From Tillus elongatus (lineage: Eukaryota > Arthropoda > Insecta > Coleoptera > Cleridae): DNA of 64,000 nt. The DNA is taken from the NCBI GenBank assembly GCA_964006375.1, contig OZ023267.1, positions 37,211,766 through 37,275,765 of the forward strand, read 5' to 3'. The translations under genes were made by a program, and so were the position numbers. The notes beneath the pieces were generated by a model, which saw nothing but the letters and a program-made list of their open reading frames with translations, did not search any database and was not told where the DNA came from. Below are positions 52,622 to 64,000 of the stretch, one piece after another (the first letter of the stretch is position 1; every line of letters starts with the position of its first letter).

Positions 52622-52970
52622 CCCAGGGAAACCGGGCGACCTCCCTGTGTAAATGCCTATTCATGGGATGCGGGGCTCTTCCATGGAGGTCTATTTTCCC
52701 TTGCTGCTCGTGGGACCAAACATGGACACGACTTACACAGACCCAATAGAGGAGGTGGCAGGATTCAACCTTCCACTGGAACCTCCAGAGGGAAAAAACA
52801 GGGGAAAGGAAAGTCCACCCCTAGGACGACTACCAAAGGTAGACCCTCCTATAGGAAGCTTGGTTATCAAGCTCCTAAAAAGGAGGAGGAACCTGCACCA
52901 TAATTCCCTTTTCCTTTAAGCTCCTTAACCTACTCCTTTATCCTCTATACACTCCTATATTCCTACCCCA

Positions 52971-55900
52971 ATGCCCACCAACTTAAGGTGCATTCAAGCT
53001 AATCTGCATCATGCTAAGGCTGCGACATACCTCCTTAGCATGAAATTAAAGGAAGAGCAAATAGATATTGCTCTTCTCCAAGAGCCCTGGACCGCTAATT
53101 CGGAACGAACAAAAGGGCTGGGTAACACTTCTGGTAAGATAGTAGAGGTGGGCTCTGGTACTAACCCCAGAGCCTGTATCTGGATCAGAAACAACTTGCA
53201 GTATTTTACACTTTCAGAGTACTGCACCAAGGACATGGCATCCATCCATCTCGTGATCACATCCGGGGGGACCAGGCTGGAAGTAGTGGCCTGTTCGGCC
53301 TATTTCCCTGGAGACAGAGATGCAGAACAACCACCTCCAGCAGAGGTGCGGAAATTGATCGCCTACTGCAAGAGGAACAATTATCACCTCGTAATGGGGT
53401 GTGATGCGAACTCCCATCACTTGGTTTGGGGGAGCACGGACACTAACAGACGAGGTGAATCATTATTTGAATACATTTTAGGGGAGGAGCTGGTTGTCAA
53501 CAACATAGGCTCGGAACCCACCTTTCTTACAGCTAACCGGAGAGAGGTTTTAGATCTTACGATCAGCTCAAGGCTTTTGAGCTCAAAAATTCTCAAATGG
53601 AGGGTGTCGCCTGAACCCTCATGTTCAGACCATGCCCATATCCTATTTGAAATTGAAACAGGCCCTACACCTGTGTTAGAGTATCGGGACCCGAGGAGGA
53701 CGGATTGGGAGGGATACAAACAGTCCCTCGCCGGCAGACTTGGGTCCGCAATCCCCACAGTAAGGGATCGTGATGAGATCGAGATTGCGGCCGAACAGGT
53801 TAGGGAAGCTGTGGTCTCTGCCTATCATGAAAACTGTCCACTGAGGTCAAAGAGAGACAGTCGGGGGTCTACTTGGTGGAATAATAACCTCGATAAACTA
53901 CGAAGAGAAGTTAGACGTCTCTTCAATCGTGCTAAGATTACAGGCAACTGGGAGCAATATAAAACTGCTCTAACACATTATAATAAAGAGATCAGGAACG
54001 CTAAGAGGGAGTCCTGGAGGAGGTTCTGCGGGGACATTAATAATTTGCCCAGCAGCGCCAGAATCCACAGGATTCTCTCACGCGACCGTGTACAGGAACT
54101 GGGATCGATAAAACGTCCAGATGGTTCCTTTACTGAATCTCGGAAAGAAACGTTAGAGCTCTTAGCACACACACACTTCCCAGATTGTCTGATCCTGAGC
54201 AACGGAGAGGTCCTACCAGCTGAGGGACGATTTAAACGCCCCCAAAGGGAGGACTGGCTAGTTGCTCGGAGAATAGTTACAGCCTCGGCAGTGGAGTGTG
54301 CTGTGAATCATTTCCAGCCATTCAAGTCGCCAGGGGAGGATGGGGTGGTACCGGTCCTACTACAAAAGGGACTGGAGATTCTCCTACCCTTCCTTATCAG
54401 GCTGTTCAGAGCCAGTCTGACCTGGAACTATATTCCTTCCAGCTGGACGGTGGTTAGGGGGGTTTACATTCCCAAATTGGGACGTAATGACCTCCTACCT
54501 ACTTCACTGAGACCTCTCAGTATTACATCATTCCTCCTGAAGGGATTGGTAAAAATACTGGACGGACACATTAGGGGGAACATCTTACCCAAGAACCCCC
54601 TAAATACCCACCAGTATGCCTATCAAACTGGCAAATCAACTGAGTTAGCGCTCAATAACCTCGTCGAGAAGATCACACACTCTCTGGAAAATGGAGAGGT
54701 TGCGGTGGCGGCATTTCTCGACATAGAAGGAGCATTTAATAATGCATTACCGATCTCCCTCTACGAGGCCACTATCGCTAGGGGGGTGGAACCTACCATC
54801 TGTGGCTGGATCGGAAACATGCTGCACAATCGGACCATTATTACCTCATTACGGGGAGAGGTGGTCAGCGTTAGGGCTGCGAGAGGGTGTCCTCAGGGGG
54901 GCGTTCTATCCCCCCTGTTGTGGTCCCTCTTTGTGGACGACCTGCTGGCTATCCTCGGACTCTGGGAGGTTGAGGTCCAGGCGTATGCGGATGATCTTGT
55001 CATAATGGTTAGAGGCAAATCTGAGGAGGAACTATCTAGTACTCTTCAAGAAGCACTAAATGTAGTCAATGATTGGTGCCGTAGGGAACAGATGTCTGTG
55101 AACCCTCGCAAAACGATCATTGTCCCGTTCACCAGAAGAAGAAGGTTGGACAAATTAAAACCACCTAATCTTATGGGGGAAAACATTCCATTTTCGGACC
55201 AAGCAAAATATCTGGGAGTTATCCTAGATAAGAAGCTCAACTGGGACAGACAGTTAGAAAATGTTATCCGCAGGGCTAAGATGTCCCTGTGGATCTGCCG
55301 GAGAATCTGTGGGAACAACTGGGGAACAAACCCCCAACAGATGTACTGGCTCTATGTAGTGGTTATCAGACCTATGATAACATATGGAGCCATAGTTTGG
55401 TGGCCTAAGGTGCTTCGTGGTACCGCGAGGGCCAAACTGGCTCATCTACAGAGACAAGCATGTCTGATGATAACGGGAGCGATAAGCACCGCACCATCAG
55501 TCGCTCTGGAGGTCCTCCTCAATATTCCCCCACTTCACATATGGCTGGAGAGGGTGGCGAGGTGGACAACGTACAGATTAATACAAACGGCAGATAACAT
55601 GCCGAGGGAAGTCAGTCTGAGGGGGTCCGGACTCCTTGATGACAGTGATTGTCACAGGATTCTGGGAATGGTCTCGGACTTGATGCCTATTAAAATCAGC
55701 AGAGATCTGTCTTTCAAGACCGTCCTCCCGGAAAGGGAGGACTGGGACCGGAACCAATCGACCCTGTTGAGAGCGGACCTCTGCTGGTACTCGGACGGCT
55801 CCAAAACCAATATGGGAGTAGGAGCCGGCGCCTATGGGGGCAGCACCGATGCTAGACTATCAGCTAGTCTCGGCAAGTACGCAACCATACACCAGGCAGA

Positions 55901-56618
55901 AGTTTATGCCATCGAGATGTGTGCAAGGGAAAGTTTAAAGGACCTATGCACAAACAAATCGATAAAGATATATGCAGATAGCCAAGCTGCAATAAAAGCT
56001 CTTGGTACCTACCGGTGCAATTCAAAGACGGTATGGAGTTGTAAATCTGCCCTTAACGAATTGGGCAGCTGTAATGAGGTGTCGCTGGTCTGGATACCGG
56101 GTCACTCGGATCATGATGGCAACGTTGCGGCAGACGCGCTTGCCAGGAGTGGTGCCGAGTGCGGCTTTATCGGACCAGAACCGGTGCTGGGAATAACATC
56201 ATGCACAGCAAAACGCACCTTAAAAACCTGGACAGATAGAAGGACAATTCAATATTGGCAAAATCTTCCAGGATTAGCTCACTCCAAGGCCTTCATAAAT
56301 GGCCTGTCTGAGTCAAGGGCTAAGAAACTACTAGAGCTGAACAGACAACAACTGAGAACTCTAGTAGGCCTATATACAGGACACTGCCGCTTGCGGCATC
56401 ACATGCACCGTATTGGAATCGGTCAGGAGACCGAGTGCCGACTGTGTATGGATGATGACGAAACAGCAGAGCACGTTCTGTGTTCCTGTCCGGCAGCGGA
56501 TAGGACTAGACACCTGCTCTTTGGCAAGGTAAAGCTTGCTCCAGAGGATCTGGATCGACTTTCGCCCACAAAGGTTATCGACCTCTGCAGGAGGCTGGAT
56601 TTGTTGGGCGAAATATAA
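52971..56618 (+). CDS. LINE ORF2: endonuclease, reverse transcriptase, RNase H (intact)
   Basis: An uninterrupted 1215-codon frame. APE-type endonuclease: residues 1-225 (LRCIQANLHHAKAA, LLQEPW, GCDANSHH, SDHAHILFEIE). RT: ~440-780 (SPGEDGVVPVLL, RPLSITSFLLK, FLDIEGAFNNA, GCPQGGVLSPLLW, YADD near residue 671, YLGVILDKKLNW). RNase H: ~935-1060 (WYSDGSKTNM near 938, E in HQAEVYAIEM, IYADSQAAIKAL, VWIPGHSDHDGNVAADALAR). A terminal CRLCMDDDETAEHVLCSCP motif lies near 1155. All catalytic Asp/Glu residues of RT and RNase H are present. It is the only complete multi-domain TE polymerase with RNase H in the window. With its own ORF1 deleted, mobility would need ORF1 in trans. Confidence 0.95.
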   Translation: MPTNLRCIQANLHHAKAATYLLSMKLKEEQIDIALLQEPWTANSERTKGLGNTSGKIVEVGSGTNPRACIWIRNNLQYFTLSEYCTKDMASIHLVITSGGTRLEVVACSAYFPGDRDAEQPPPAEVRKLIAYCKRNNYHLVMGCDANSHHLVWGSTDTNRRGESLFEYILGEELVVNNIGSEPTFLTANRREVLDLTISSRLLSSKILKWRVSPEPSCSDHAHILFEIETGPTPVLEYRDPRRTDWEGYKQSLAGRLGSAIPTVRDRDEIEIAAEQVREAVVSAYHENCPLRSKRDSRGSTWWNNNLDKLRREVRRLFNRAKITGNWEQYKTALTHYNKEIRNAKRESWRRFCGDINNLPSSARIHRILSRDRVQELGSIKRPDGSFTESRKETLELLAHTHFPDCLILSNGEVLPAEGRFKRPQREDWLVARRIVTASAVECAVNHFQPFKSPGEDGVVPVLLQKGLEILLPFLIRLFRASLTWNYIPSSWTVVRGVYIPKLGRNDLLPTSLRPLSITSFLLKGLVKILDGHIRGNILPKNPLNTHQYAYQTGKSTELALNNLVEKITHSLENGEVAVAAFLDIEGAFNNALPISLYEATIARGVEPTICGWIGNMLHNRTIITSLRGEVVSVRAARGCPQGGVLSPLLWSLFVDDLLAILGLWEVEVQAYADDLVIMVRGKSEEELSSTLQEALNVVNDWCRREQMSVNPRKTIIVPFTRRRRLDKLKPPNLMGENIPFSDQAKYLGVILDKKLNWDRQLENVIRRAKMSLWICRRICGNNWGTNPQQMYWLYVVVIRPMITYGAIVWWPKVLRGTARAKLAHLQRQACLMITGAISTAPSVALEVLLNIPPLHIWLERVARWTTYRLIQTADNMPREVSLRGSGLLDDSDCHRILGMVSDLMPIKISRDLSFKTVLPEREDWDRNQSTLLRADLCWYSDGSKTNMGVGAGAYGGSTDARLSASLGKYATIHQAEVYAIEMCARESLKDLCTNKSIKIYADSQAAIKALGTYRCNSKTVWSCKSALNELGSCNEVSLVWIPGHSDHDGNVAADALARSGAECGFIGPEPVLGITSCTAKRTLKTWTDRRTIQYWQNLPGLAHSKAFINGLSESRAKKLLELNRQQLRTLVGLYTGHCRLRHHMHRIGIGQETECRLCMDDDETAEHVLCSCPAADRTRHLLFGKVKLAPEDLDRLSPTKVIDLCRRLDLLGEI

Positions 56619-56685
56619 ACATTAGGCGTGAGCCACAATAGACCGTTGGTCGCGGTGGAAGGTCCGGTATGGACCACTCACATAC

Positions 56686-56700
56686 AACCTAACCTAACCT
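56686..56700. repeat. (AACCT)3 LINE 3' tail
   Basis: Three AACCT units directly before the target duplication, as in copy 1. Confidence 0.9.
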
Positions 56701-56719
56701 ACTGCCACTTTTTGCTTAA

Positions 56720-57213
56720 ACGAACAAGTTAATAAGCACAGTTGCAGAATTTGGTCGAGAGATAACCCACATTGGATGAAAAAACGTCATACACAATATC
56801 CTGAGAAAGTTAATGCCTGAGCGGGAATACGGATAAAAATATTATCGGACCTTTTTTCATAGAAGCTACATTAACAGGACAGAAGAATTTGGAGCTCCTT
56901 AGAGAATGTACAGTTCCCGCCATTGAACAAAATATAAATGTAGGTGATATCTGGTACCAACATGATCTGGTACCACATTATTAAAGGTTCGCGATGCAGT
57001 TCCTAAACAACCAATTCCCAAGCAGGCTGATTGGAAGACGTGGTGTAATAGAATGGCCACTTCAATCCATTGATATGACTCCACTGGACTTTTTCTTGTG
57101 GGGTCATTTGAAGAACCGTCCAGAAAATTTGGACGAACTCTGCGAAATAATCCGCACCAAAGTTGCACTTGTTACACCGAATATATTGAGCAATACACTG
57201 CGTGAGTTATGAT
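56720..57213 (+). pseudogene. Mariner-type transposase remnant
   Basis: Reads NKHSCRIWSRDNPHWMKKRH, TQYPEKVNA (compare YWSDNNPHWMRESHTQHPQKVNVW at 1235-2248), then in other frames GPFFIEATLTG-like DNA, FLNNQFPSRLIGRRGVIEWP and SIDMTPLDFFLWGHLKNRP. These cover the middle and third-Asp regions. Stops and shifts are frequent and the front is absent. Confidence 0.8.
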
Positions 57214-57726
57214 CAACTTGGATACTGTCTGGCAAATAATGGGGCCCACTTTGAACATTTAATTAAAAATTATTGTTGAATCTACTATAGACTGTTAAGT
57301 TATCGTTGTTTTATCCCGTTGGCATTTAATCTGATTCTTATCTTAGCCTTATTGTTTGGCCCCTTAGTTCTCAAGTACACCTGGATAAAGTGTGAGGGAA
57401 AGCTGCTATTCATTTAATTAAAAAATAACCTTCGTATCTCTGGTCATTCAGTGCAATAAAAATAAATATGTAGATTATTCTACTTAAGCTGACAATGTGA
57501 CGTGTAACGTAAAACTATGAGATCTGGTAACAGTGCCGATATTATTGTTCAATTTCGCATGCTCAGAAACCGCCAAATGCCAAATTTTGAAAGCGCAACT
57601 TTAGCGGTTTTGAAGACATTTAACCGTGCCGGTACTTTTTACTGAAAATGAATTGTCATATCTCAGAGACTAGTAGAGGTAAAATTTGAAAGTTTGGGAT
57701 TTAACTAAATTTGGGATATTGAAATA

Positions 57727-58520
57727 AAAATAATGCTGCAAATTGAATCATAACTTCCACATAGCTGTGATAATCCACTCTCCTCAGACAGACATTCTCT
57801 TGAAATTAATTTAGGACTCATGACTTGACCACAAAGAAAATAAACTTTTGAAACGTTACTCGAGTTTTATTGAAAAAATGTGAATTTTCACCAAATCACC
57901 GCTCATTTATCCCCTACCCCCTACAGCGCTATTACCCAAAAACAATTCAAAGCGTTCCTTTGTGGGGTGTTAACTGGATACCAAATCTGAAGATGATATC
58001 TCAATTCGTTCGAAAGTTATTGCGCCTATTAACAGACAGGCGTACATGTAGACATACCGACCGACCGACTGACAAAAAAAAATTCGTTTCATAATCAAGT
58101 TTTCTATATGTTTTGAGACTTTTTACGCCGTTTTAGCAACAAAAAAAAAAATCGAAATTTTTGACAACAATATTCCACCCCCACACATTTAACGCCTAAT
58201 TGAGTTTCAGCACAGAATACCAGATGTTTGATGAAATTAGAAGTTTTCTAATAAATAAACCCTAAAACGTTATATTACTCGAGTTTTAACGAAAAAATGT
58301 CTACCCGCCAAAGCGATTTTATGCAAAAACACTCCGAACCGTTCGCTTGTCAAGTGCTAACTGTATACCAAATTTGAAGACTATCTCAATTCGTTCTAAA
58401 GTTATCGTCGCTACAAACACACACATACAGACAAAAAAATTCGTGCCCAAATCATGTTTTGATCCTTTTTACGACGTTTAAGCGAAAAACTTTTTTTGTA
58501 ATTTTTGTCGCCAATGCGCT
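57727..58520. repeat. Dispersed repeat with internal ~410-bp duplication
   Basis: The left part matches 18222-18420. ACTCGAGTTTTA...GAAAAAATGT, ACCAAAT(C/T)TGAAGA and TATCTCAATTCGTTC occur twice (about 57856-58010 and 58278-58405), each followed by GACAAAAAAA(A)ATTCGT. No gene is present despite short open frames. Confidence 0.6.
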
Positions 58521-58699
58521 ACTTCCACACGTGACGATGTGGAAGTAACAAATGTGGCATTTAATTTAGTAAAGAGATTACGTGTAGTGCAATACTGTAA
58601 AATCTGGCAAGAGTGCCGATATCATTGTTTAATTGCACATGGCCAGAAACATCCAAATTCCGATTTTTGTAGGCATAACTTTAGTTCAGTTTTTTAAAT

Positions 58700-58905
58700 C
58701 GTTGTATTGGCCATGGAATGATTTTTGCTTGGCTCTAAGTCCGGACTTCAATCCTGTCGATTTTTCTATTTGGTCTCGAATAAAAGATATAATAAATATA
58801 AAGAACCTATTGGTTTGCGTAAAAAGCTGTGACGAAGAATAGAAATCGTGGCCAACGAACTTAGAGGCAATCCCAATATGTTGCTTCAAACTCGGCGGTC
58901 TTACA
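58700..58905 (+). pseudogene. Mariner transposase C-terminal fragment
   Basis: LSPDFNPVDFSIWSRIKDI at 58733-58790 is the third-Asp region and following helix of a mariner-like transposase. It is followed after a shift by remnants resembling the C-terminus. The rest is missing. Confidence 0.65.
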
Positions 58906-58934
58906 AATTGCTATGTTTTTTAAAATATTTCAAC

Positions 58935-60957
58935 AACACACCACGAGGGCTTACAGCCTAAATACTATCGTACCGTGGGTGTCGACAAGGAGGAAAGAGG
59001 CAACTTGTTAATTCTGGACTTGAAGGTTCGGGAGAGAAGGAAAAACATATGCCGGCAAGGAATTCCACAACTTGGAAGTCCTCGGGATAAAAGAGCGGGC
59101 ATAACAAGATGTTCTATGTCTGGTGACCTGGACAGTAAAAGGGTGCATTCGCTCTGTTCCCCTGGTAGATCTGTTGGGGGCCGCAGGTGGAGGAACTATG
59201 GAAGAAAGCTCCTCTGAGCAGTGCCCGTGCAGATATCTATAAAAGAGAGAGAGGTCACCAACGGCACGTCGGTGGGCAAGCGATGGCAGCCTTTGGGTGA
59301 GGGTAGGGTCACCGATGAGACGTATGGCTCTCTTCTAAATGGAGTCCAGGATAGCGAGTGTAGAAGCGGCAGCAGCACCCCAGATGTGGGAGCAGTATTC
59401 GAGGTTTGGTCTTATTTGCAGAGTATATAAGGTATAGAGATTAGTTGGTGAAAAGTATTTGAGAGCCCGAAAGAGGAAACCTAATTTCTTAGCAGCCGCT
59501 TCTGAAATTGATGTGACATGTTGGTGCCAATTGAGATTTCGATCCATAGAAATGCCAACAAGTGAAAAGGACTCATTACTTTGAATAACTTGGTTGTTCA
59601 TTGTGATGGGTCTAGGACTGGTGTATCTCTTATGAGAAAGAAAGCAAGACTGTGATTTGGTGGGGTTGAATTGTACAAGATTTCTACTTCCCCAGCCTAA
59701 TATTTTTTTTGGAGATACACGGAGACATAACCCTCCATGAGTCTGCGATCCTCATCTAATTGGGCTAAAGAGACAGGCTTAGAATATTGTATATTTGAGT
59801 GGAGGGTGCTGTCGTCCGCGTAACTGTGACCTGGGTTGGATGTGCTAGAGAGGAGGTCATTGATGTGGAGAAGAAACAAAGTAGGGTAAAGCTGAACCTT
59901 GAGGGACTCCTGCATTAATTGGATACAGCTTAGAGGAATGGCCATCCACGACAACAGAAATGCTCTGGTTGGAGAGGAAATTTGCTGTCCAGGTACAGAG
60001 TTTTAGTGGTAGGCCATAGGCCGGAAGCTTATTAAGCAGTGCTGCGTGTCAGACCTGGTCGAATGCTTTGTATATGCCTAGAGCGACAATCTGGGATTCA
60101 CCGTGCAGTTCCATAGACTTGTTCCAAGAATGGGTGACAAAGGAAAGGAGGTCGGCAGTTGATCTGCGCTGACGGAATCCACACTCCCTGTCGTGGATTA
60201 GACTGTGTTTTTTAAGAAATTTTAGTAATTCGGTGTTTATATACTTTTCCACCACTTTAGAGACGACTGAAAGGAGAGAAATAGGCCTGTAGTTGCTAGG
60301 AAGCGCTTTGGATCCTTTCTTGGGGACGGGTTGTACTCGAGCAGTTTTCCAGTTACTAGGGAATATGCCTCTATTGTCAGATGTCTCAAACAGACGGGTC
60401 AGGACAGGAGCAAGTTCTGGTGCGCATTTTTTGAGAACAATTGCTGGGATCTCGTCAATGCCAGAGGCTTTCCTGGTATTAAGAGAAGAGATCATCTTTC
60501 GCACCTTTTTAGTTTTGAAAATGATATCCGTCATTTTATGCGCGACATTGGGGACTGTTGATGGTTGAACATTTGGAGGTGGGTTGAGAGTAGAATTGCC
60601 GGCGAACAACGAGGCAAAAAGTTCAGCCTTGCCCAGGGCGGTAGAAACAATTTCATCCGCTGAGACAAGAGGTGGGAACGTGCGCTTGCAGAAATTATTT
60701 CCAATAGATTTAACAAGAGTCCAGAAGGGTTTGCTGTCGCTGGAGTTTAATAGGGCTTGTTTTTGATGTGGTTATTAAACGAGTTTTTTTGCCTCAGAAA
60801 GAATGCGGACATGTCGGTTTCTTGCGTCGTTAAGTGCTTGACGGTTTTTTTGACTGGGATTGTGTAGAAGAGTTTTGTGAGCTTTGACCTTTTTAAGTCT
60901 GGCCTTGTCACAGGATTTAGAGAACCAGGGCTTTTGAGTAAAGTGTATCAGTGTCAT
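58935..60957 (-). pseudogene. LINE ORF2 remnant (Jockey/CR1-group), frame-broken
   Basis: The minus-strand order starts with WFSKSCDKARLKKVKAHKTL (60900). Next come KVRKMISSLNTRKASGIDEI and KTARVQPVPKKGSKALPSNYRPISLLS (60049-60609), GFRQRRSTADLLSF, then after a break HINDLLSSTSNPGHSYADDS (YADD, ~59815) and VGISMDRNLNWHQHV...NLEYCSHIWG (59335-59601). The end is a C-terminus in another frame (GCHRLPTDVPLVTSLSFIDI with frame-shifted LWNSLPA-like sequence to ~58980). The endonuclease is lost (5' truncation at ~60957). It has several shifts and is clearly inactive. It is distinct from the 3319-6297 LINE. Confidence 0.85.
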
Positions 60958-60959
60958 TT

Positions 60960-61865
<906 letters not shown>

Positions 61866-61973
61866 GGTGCGAGATTTCGCTGGTAAAGCTAAACTGTGCT
61901 TACATTAAAGATTTCTTATCAGAAAATCACTAGGCAGCATATACTTCATAACCTAAAATTATTTTCGAATACA

Positions 61974-62313
61974 CAGGGTGTTCCATTTGAGCTGGCCACT
62001 CACCAACTTCGTTATTTTCAATAGAATTCTACGTCGAAAATGTATATAGTAGTATGAGCGGAAACCCATCCATTTTTAAGTTATCTCTTCTTTTTCAAAA
62101 ATAATGGCTTTTACCGTCTTTATTTTGCAAGTCTCTATCTTGGTAAGTGATAGAGAAAGGACCATCATTTTAGCAAAGCAGGTGCGCAATACTATTGCGA
62201 CTATCCTAATGTACACTAAAGCGTGACTAGATATACAGTGTGTTCACAAAAGGGCATCCACTTCTGACAACTTTAACAATCAAAAACTATTTTCTTTCAA
62301 ATGGAACACCCTG
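61974..62313. mobile_element. MITE with CAGGGTGTTCCATTTGA ends
   Basis: CAGGGTGTTCCATTTGA at 61974 is mirrored by TCAAATGGAACACCCTG ending at 62313. The 340-bp interior is non-coding. TA follows at the right end; the left flank is CA, so one target base has changed. Confidence 0.75.
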
Positions 62314-62315
62314 TA

Positions 62316-63972
62316 TATTATTATGTTGTTAAACTTGAAATTTCATTACCTTATATCCTATGTATGCATACCTATACAAAAACTTAAAACATTTTGAGAT
62401 ATATGATGAAACAACAAATTTAGAATGAATTATACGGCTGTTCGTGTGTAGGAGCTAAGAAAGACCCAGTATAAGCTAATTAGTTGGACTTTGAATACTT
62501 TACAATTCCAAATAAAACTCCTGAAACATTATTAAGCAGTTTATTGAAAAATAATATCATAAAGCTTAAAGATAATACGTTAAATAAAGGTTTTGCATAG
62601 TACCTATTTGATAACAATAAAAAATTAACTTAAATACTTTAGAAACGATTGAAACGACTATAACAAACAATGAGATAACAAATATTAATGAACTTAACTA
62701 AAGAAGATGTTCGAAGTTACGCCCAGTTTCCTGCAGACATAAATGCACTCCTCGTCTAAAAGAGTTTCTAACATTTTGCAATATTGCTGGTGTTATCGAG
62801 TTGAATGCTTCGCTAATTCTAAGAATCATGTCCTCTGCAGTGGTTGGCTGCACAGCATAAACAAGATCTTTAATATACCCCCACAAAAAAAATCACAGGA
62901 TGTGAGGTCCGGAGACCGAACTGGCCAGGGAACTGGTCCCTCGCGACCAATCCAGCGATTAGGAAAATTATTGTTGAGCCAATCTTGGACACGTAACTTT
63001 GTGTGAGGTGGTGCGCCATCCTGTTGGAACCACATTCGTCGCAGCGTTTCTAATGGCACGTTATCTAAAAATTCAGGCAAAATATTTTCTAAAAAATTAA
63101 AAGACCTTTGGCCTGTCAGAGTACCTTCATAAAAATATGGCCCAATGATGTAGTTTCCAAAACATCCTGCCCATACGTTTATAGTCCATTGATGCTGGTT
63201 GTCCACAGTATGCCTAAAAAGGGGATTACTATCTGCATAGTAGTGAAGATTATGTTAGTTTGGCTTACCGGTACTACTAAATGAACATTCAGCACTGAAA
63301 AGTACATATTCAAAGAAATTGGGGTCATTGTCCATCATTTCTACTGCCCACTCACAAAATTTCACCCTATTCCTGTAGTCTGCAATAATTATTTTTTTCA
63401 TTTTCGGAAGATTTTTTAAACTAAAATTAACAGAATACTTTTTGACAATGTCAAATAGCGTCGCGAGTGAGTTTGTCAACTTTTAAATTTCTAAGCAAAG
63501 CACACTTTGTAAAGAAGAACAGGTAATATGTAAAGTCTGTCGACGAAAAGTTAAGCAAAGCCGTCTACATGATAAAAGGGGAAAATGTTGATGTACAATG
63601 CTGTTTCCAATGAATGAAAGGTTGAATATTCATTAAATCTGTTGGTATTCCTTCAAGAATGATAAATGTATACTTTTAACTGCATAGACTTTGCATAAAA
63701 TTCGTAAAAAATATAATGGATATTAGGTGTGTCTCTGATTTCATAATTTCCAAAATATGAGTGGCTTATCAGGAAATAAATTAAATAAATTATTCAAAGT
63801 CCAACTAATTAGCTTATACTGGGTCTTTCTTAGCTCCTACACACGAACAGCCGTATAATTCATTCAAAATTTGTTGTTTCATCATATATCTCAAAATATT
63901 TTAAGTTTTTGTATAGGTATGCATACATAGGATAAAAGGTAATGAAATTTCAAGTTTAACGATATAATAATA
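62316..63972 (-). mobile_element. Mariner-type transposon between outward CAGGGTG ends
   Basis: Inverted arms of ~200 bp lie at 62316-62520 and 63770-63972 (GAAATTTCATTACC, ATGCATACCTATACAAAAAC, AACGAACAGCCGTATAATTC-like, GGGTCTTTCTTAGC, TCCAACTAATTAGC). They flank a transposase gene on the minus strand. TA dinucleotides border both sides. Outside lie CACCCTG|TA and TA|CAGGGTG, which without the insert would form a palindrome. Confidence 0.75.
62698..63479 (-). pseudogene. Mariner-type transposase, frameshifted and 5'-truncated
   Basis: The minus-strand pieces begin KNLPKMKKIIIADYRNRVKF, CEWAVEMM and LFSAECSFSSTGKPN. After a stop at ~63255 and a shift come DNQHQWTINVWAGCFGN, GPYFYEGTLTG, WFQQDGAPPHTKLRV and RSPDLTSCDFF. 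A shift in an A/T run near 62885 leads to WGYIKDLVYAVQPTTAEDM and RRGVHLCLQETGRNFEHLL. The second and third Asp regions are present; the first is DES-like but altered to AEC. The helix-turn-helix front is largely missing. Confidence 0.88.
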
Positions 63973-63974
63973 TA

Positions 63975-64000
63975 CAGGGTGTTCCATTTGAAAGAAAATA
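63975..64000. mobile_element. CAGGGTG terminus cut by window edge
   Basis: CAGGGTGTTCCATTTGAAAG and six more bases, preceded by TA, are the inverted counterpart of 62288-62313. The remaining part of this MITE or arm lies beyond the window. Confidence 0.7.

Larger units (their letters stand above)
52622..56700 (+). mobile_element. I/LOA-type LINE, copy 2 (ORF1-deleted)
   Basis: Bounded by ACTGCCACTT (52612-52621 and 56701-56710). It aligns with copy 1 from ~11894 onward but lacks the segment equivalent to 12019-13197. The junction carries CCCAA, present at both deletion borders in copy 1. ORF1 is reduced to a start codon (52722), eight authentic codons and an out-of-frame tail. ORF2 is intact. 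The 3' end is (AACCT)3, as in copy 1. Confidence 0.92.

Noticed and set aside
52653..52919. 88-codon frame before ORF2 of LINE copy 2 as a small gene
   Set aside because: Comparison with copy 1 shows it is an out-of-frame remnant created by the ORF1 deletion.

Overview
This 64-kb window looks like insect nuclear DNA, AT-rich and heavily loaded with transposable elements (TEs). No bacterial or organellar gene structure is present. Two single-copy host genes lie in tandem on the minus strand, both recovered by joining short exons at GT/AG splice sites. The first is CPSF6, the 68-kDa subunit of pre-mRNA 3'-end cleavage factor Im: exons at 21003-21059, 20590-20799, 10783-11361 and 1-195, running off the left edge. 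The second is UBL3, a prenylated membrane-anchored ubiquitin-like protein: exons at 48040-48148, 34861-35025 and 30123-30187, with the first coding exon beyond or unrecognised to the right. Exons match the conserved protein families in order and phase, and almost everything else is intronic or intergenic mobile DNA. The exact species cannot be read from the sequence; the mix of mariner elements with CAGGGTGTTCC-type ends, Penelope-like elements and LINEs ending in (AACCT)n would suit a TE-rich beetle or hemipteroid genome, which is only an inference.

Layout. 1-21.2 kb: CPSF6. Its third intron (196-10782) holds a palindromic element filled with a mariner transposon and a CR1/Jockey-type LINE with an intact 992-codon ORF, then LINE and Penelope-like remnants. 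Its second intron (11362-20589) holds a complete I/LOA-type LINE (11620-17152, 12-bp target-site duplication), a THAP-like fragment and a second Penelope-like remnant. 21.2-30 kb: intergenic DNA with palindromic MITEs, LINE pieces, a hAT-type non-autonomous element with 8-bp duplications, and a hAT gene split by a LINE. 30-48.2 kb: UBL3, whose introns carry a second mariner-in-palindrome nest, (TA)n arrays, a 90-bp minisatellite, a foldback element, a 3.6-kb inverted-repeat element carrying an unclassified Cys-rich gene, Jockey and Penelope pieces, and a mariner relic split by a LINE with a 16-bp duplication. 48.2-64 kb: UBL3 first intron or upstream DNA with MITEs, Penelope 3' ends, a second copy of the I/LOA-type LINE with intact 1215-codon ORF2, a Jockey/CR1-type LINE relic and a third mariner in a palindromic setting cut by the window end.

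The most interesting signals are: (i) three independent mariner-type transposons that each sit at the TA centre of a palindrome; (ii) several small hammerhead-ribozyme-like folds at Penelope-like ends, two of which are decayed copies whose consensus satisfies the hammerhead core; (iii) a LINE family whose 3' end is (AACCT)3, the complement of the insect telomere repeat, with one copy having lost ORF1 by a 1.18-kb microhomology deletion while keeping ORF2 open; and (iv) an inverted-repeat element carrying an unclassified HA-SGCDTTS plus Cys-rich protein gene.
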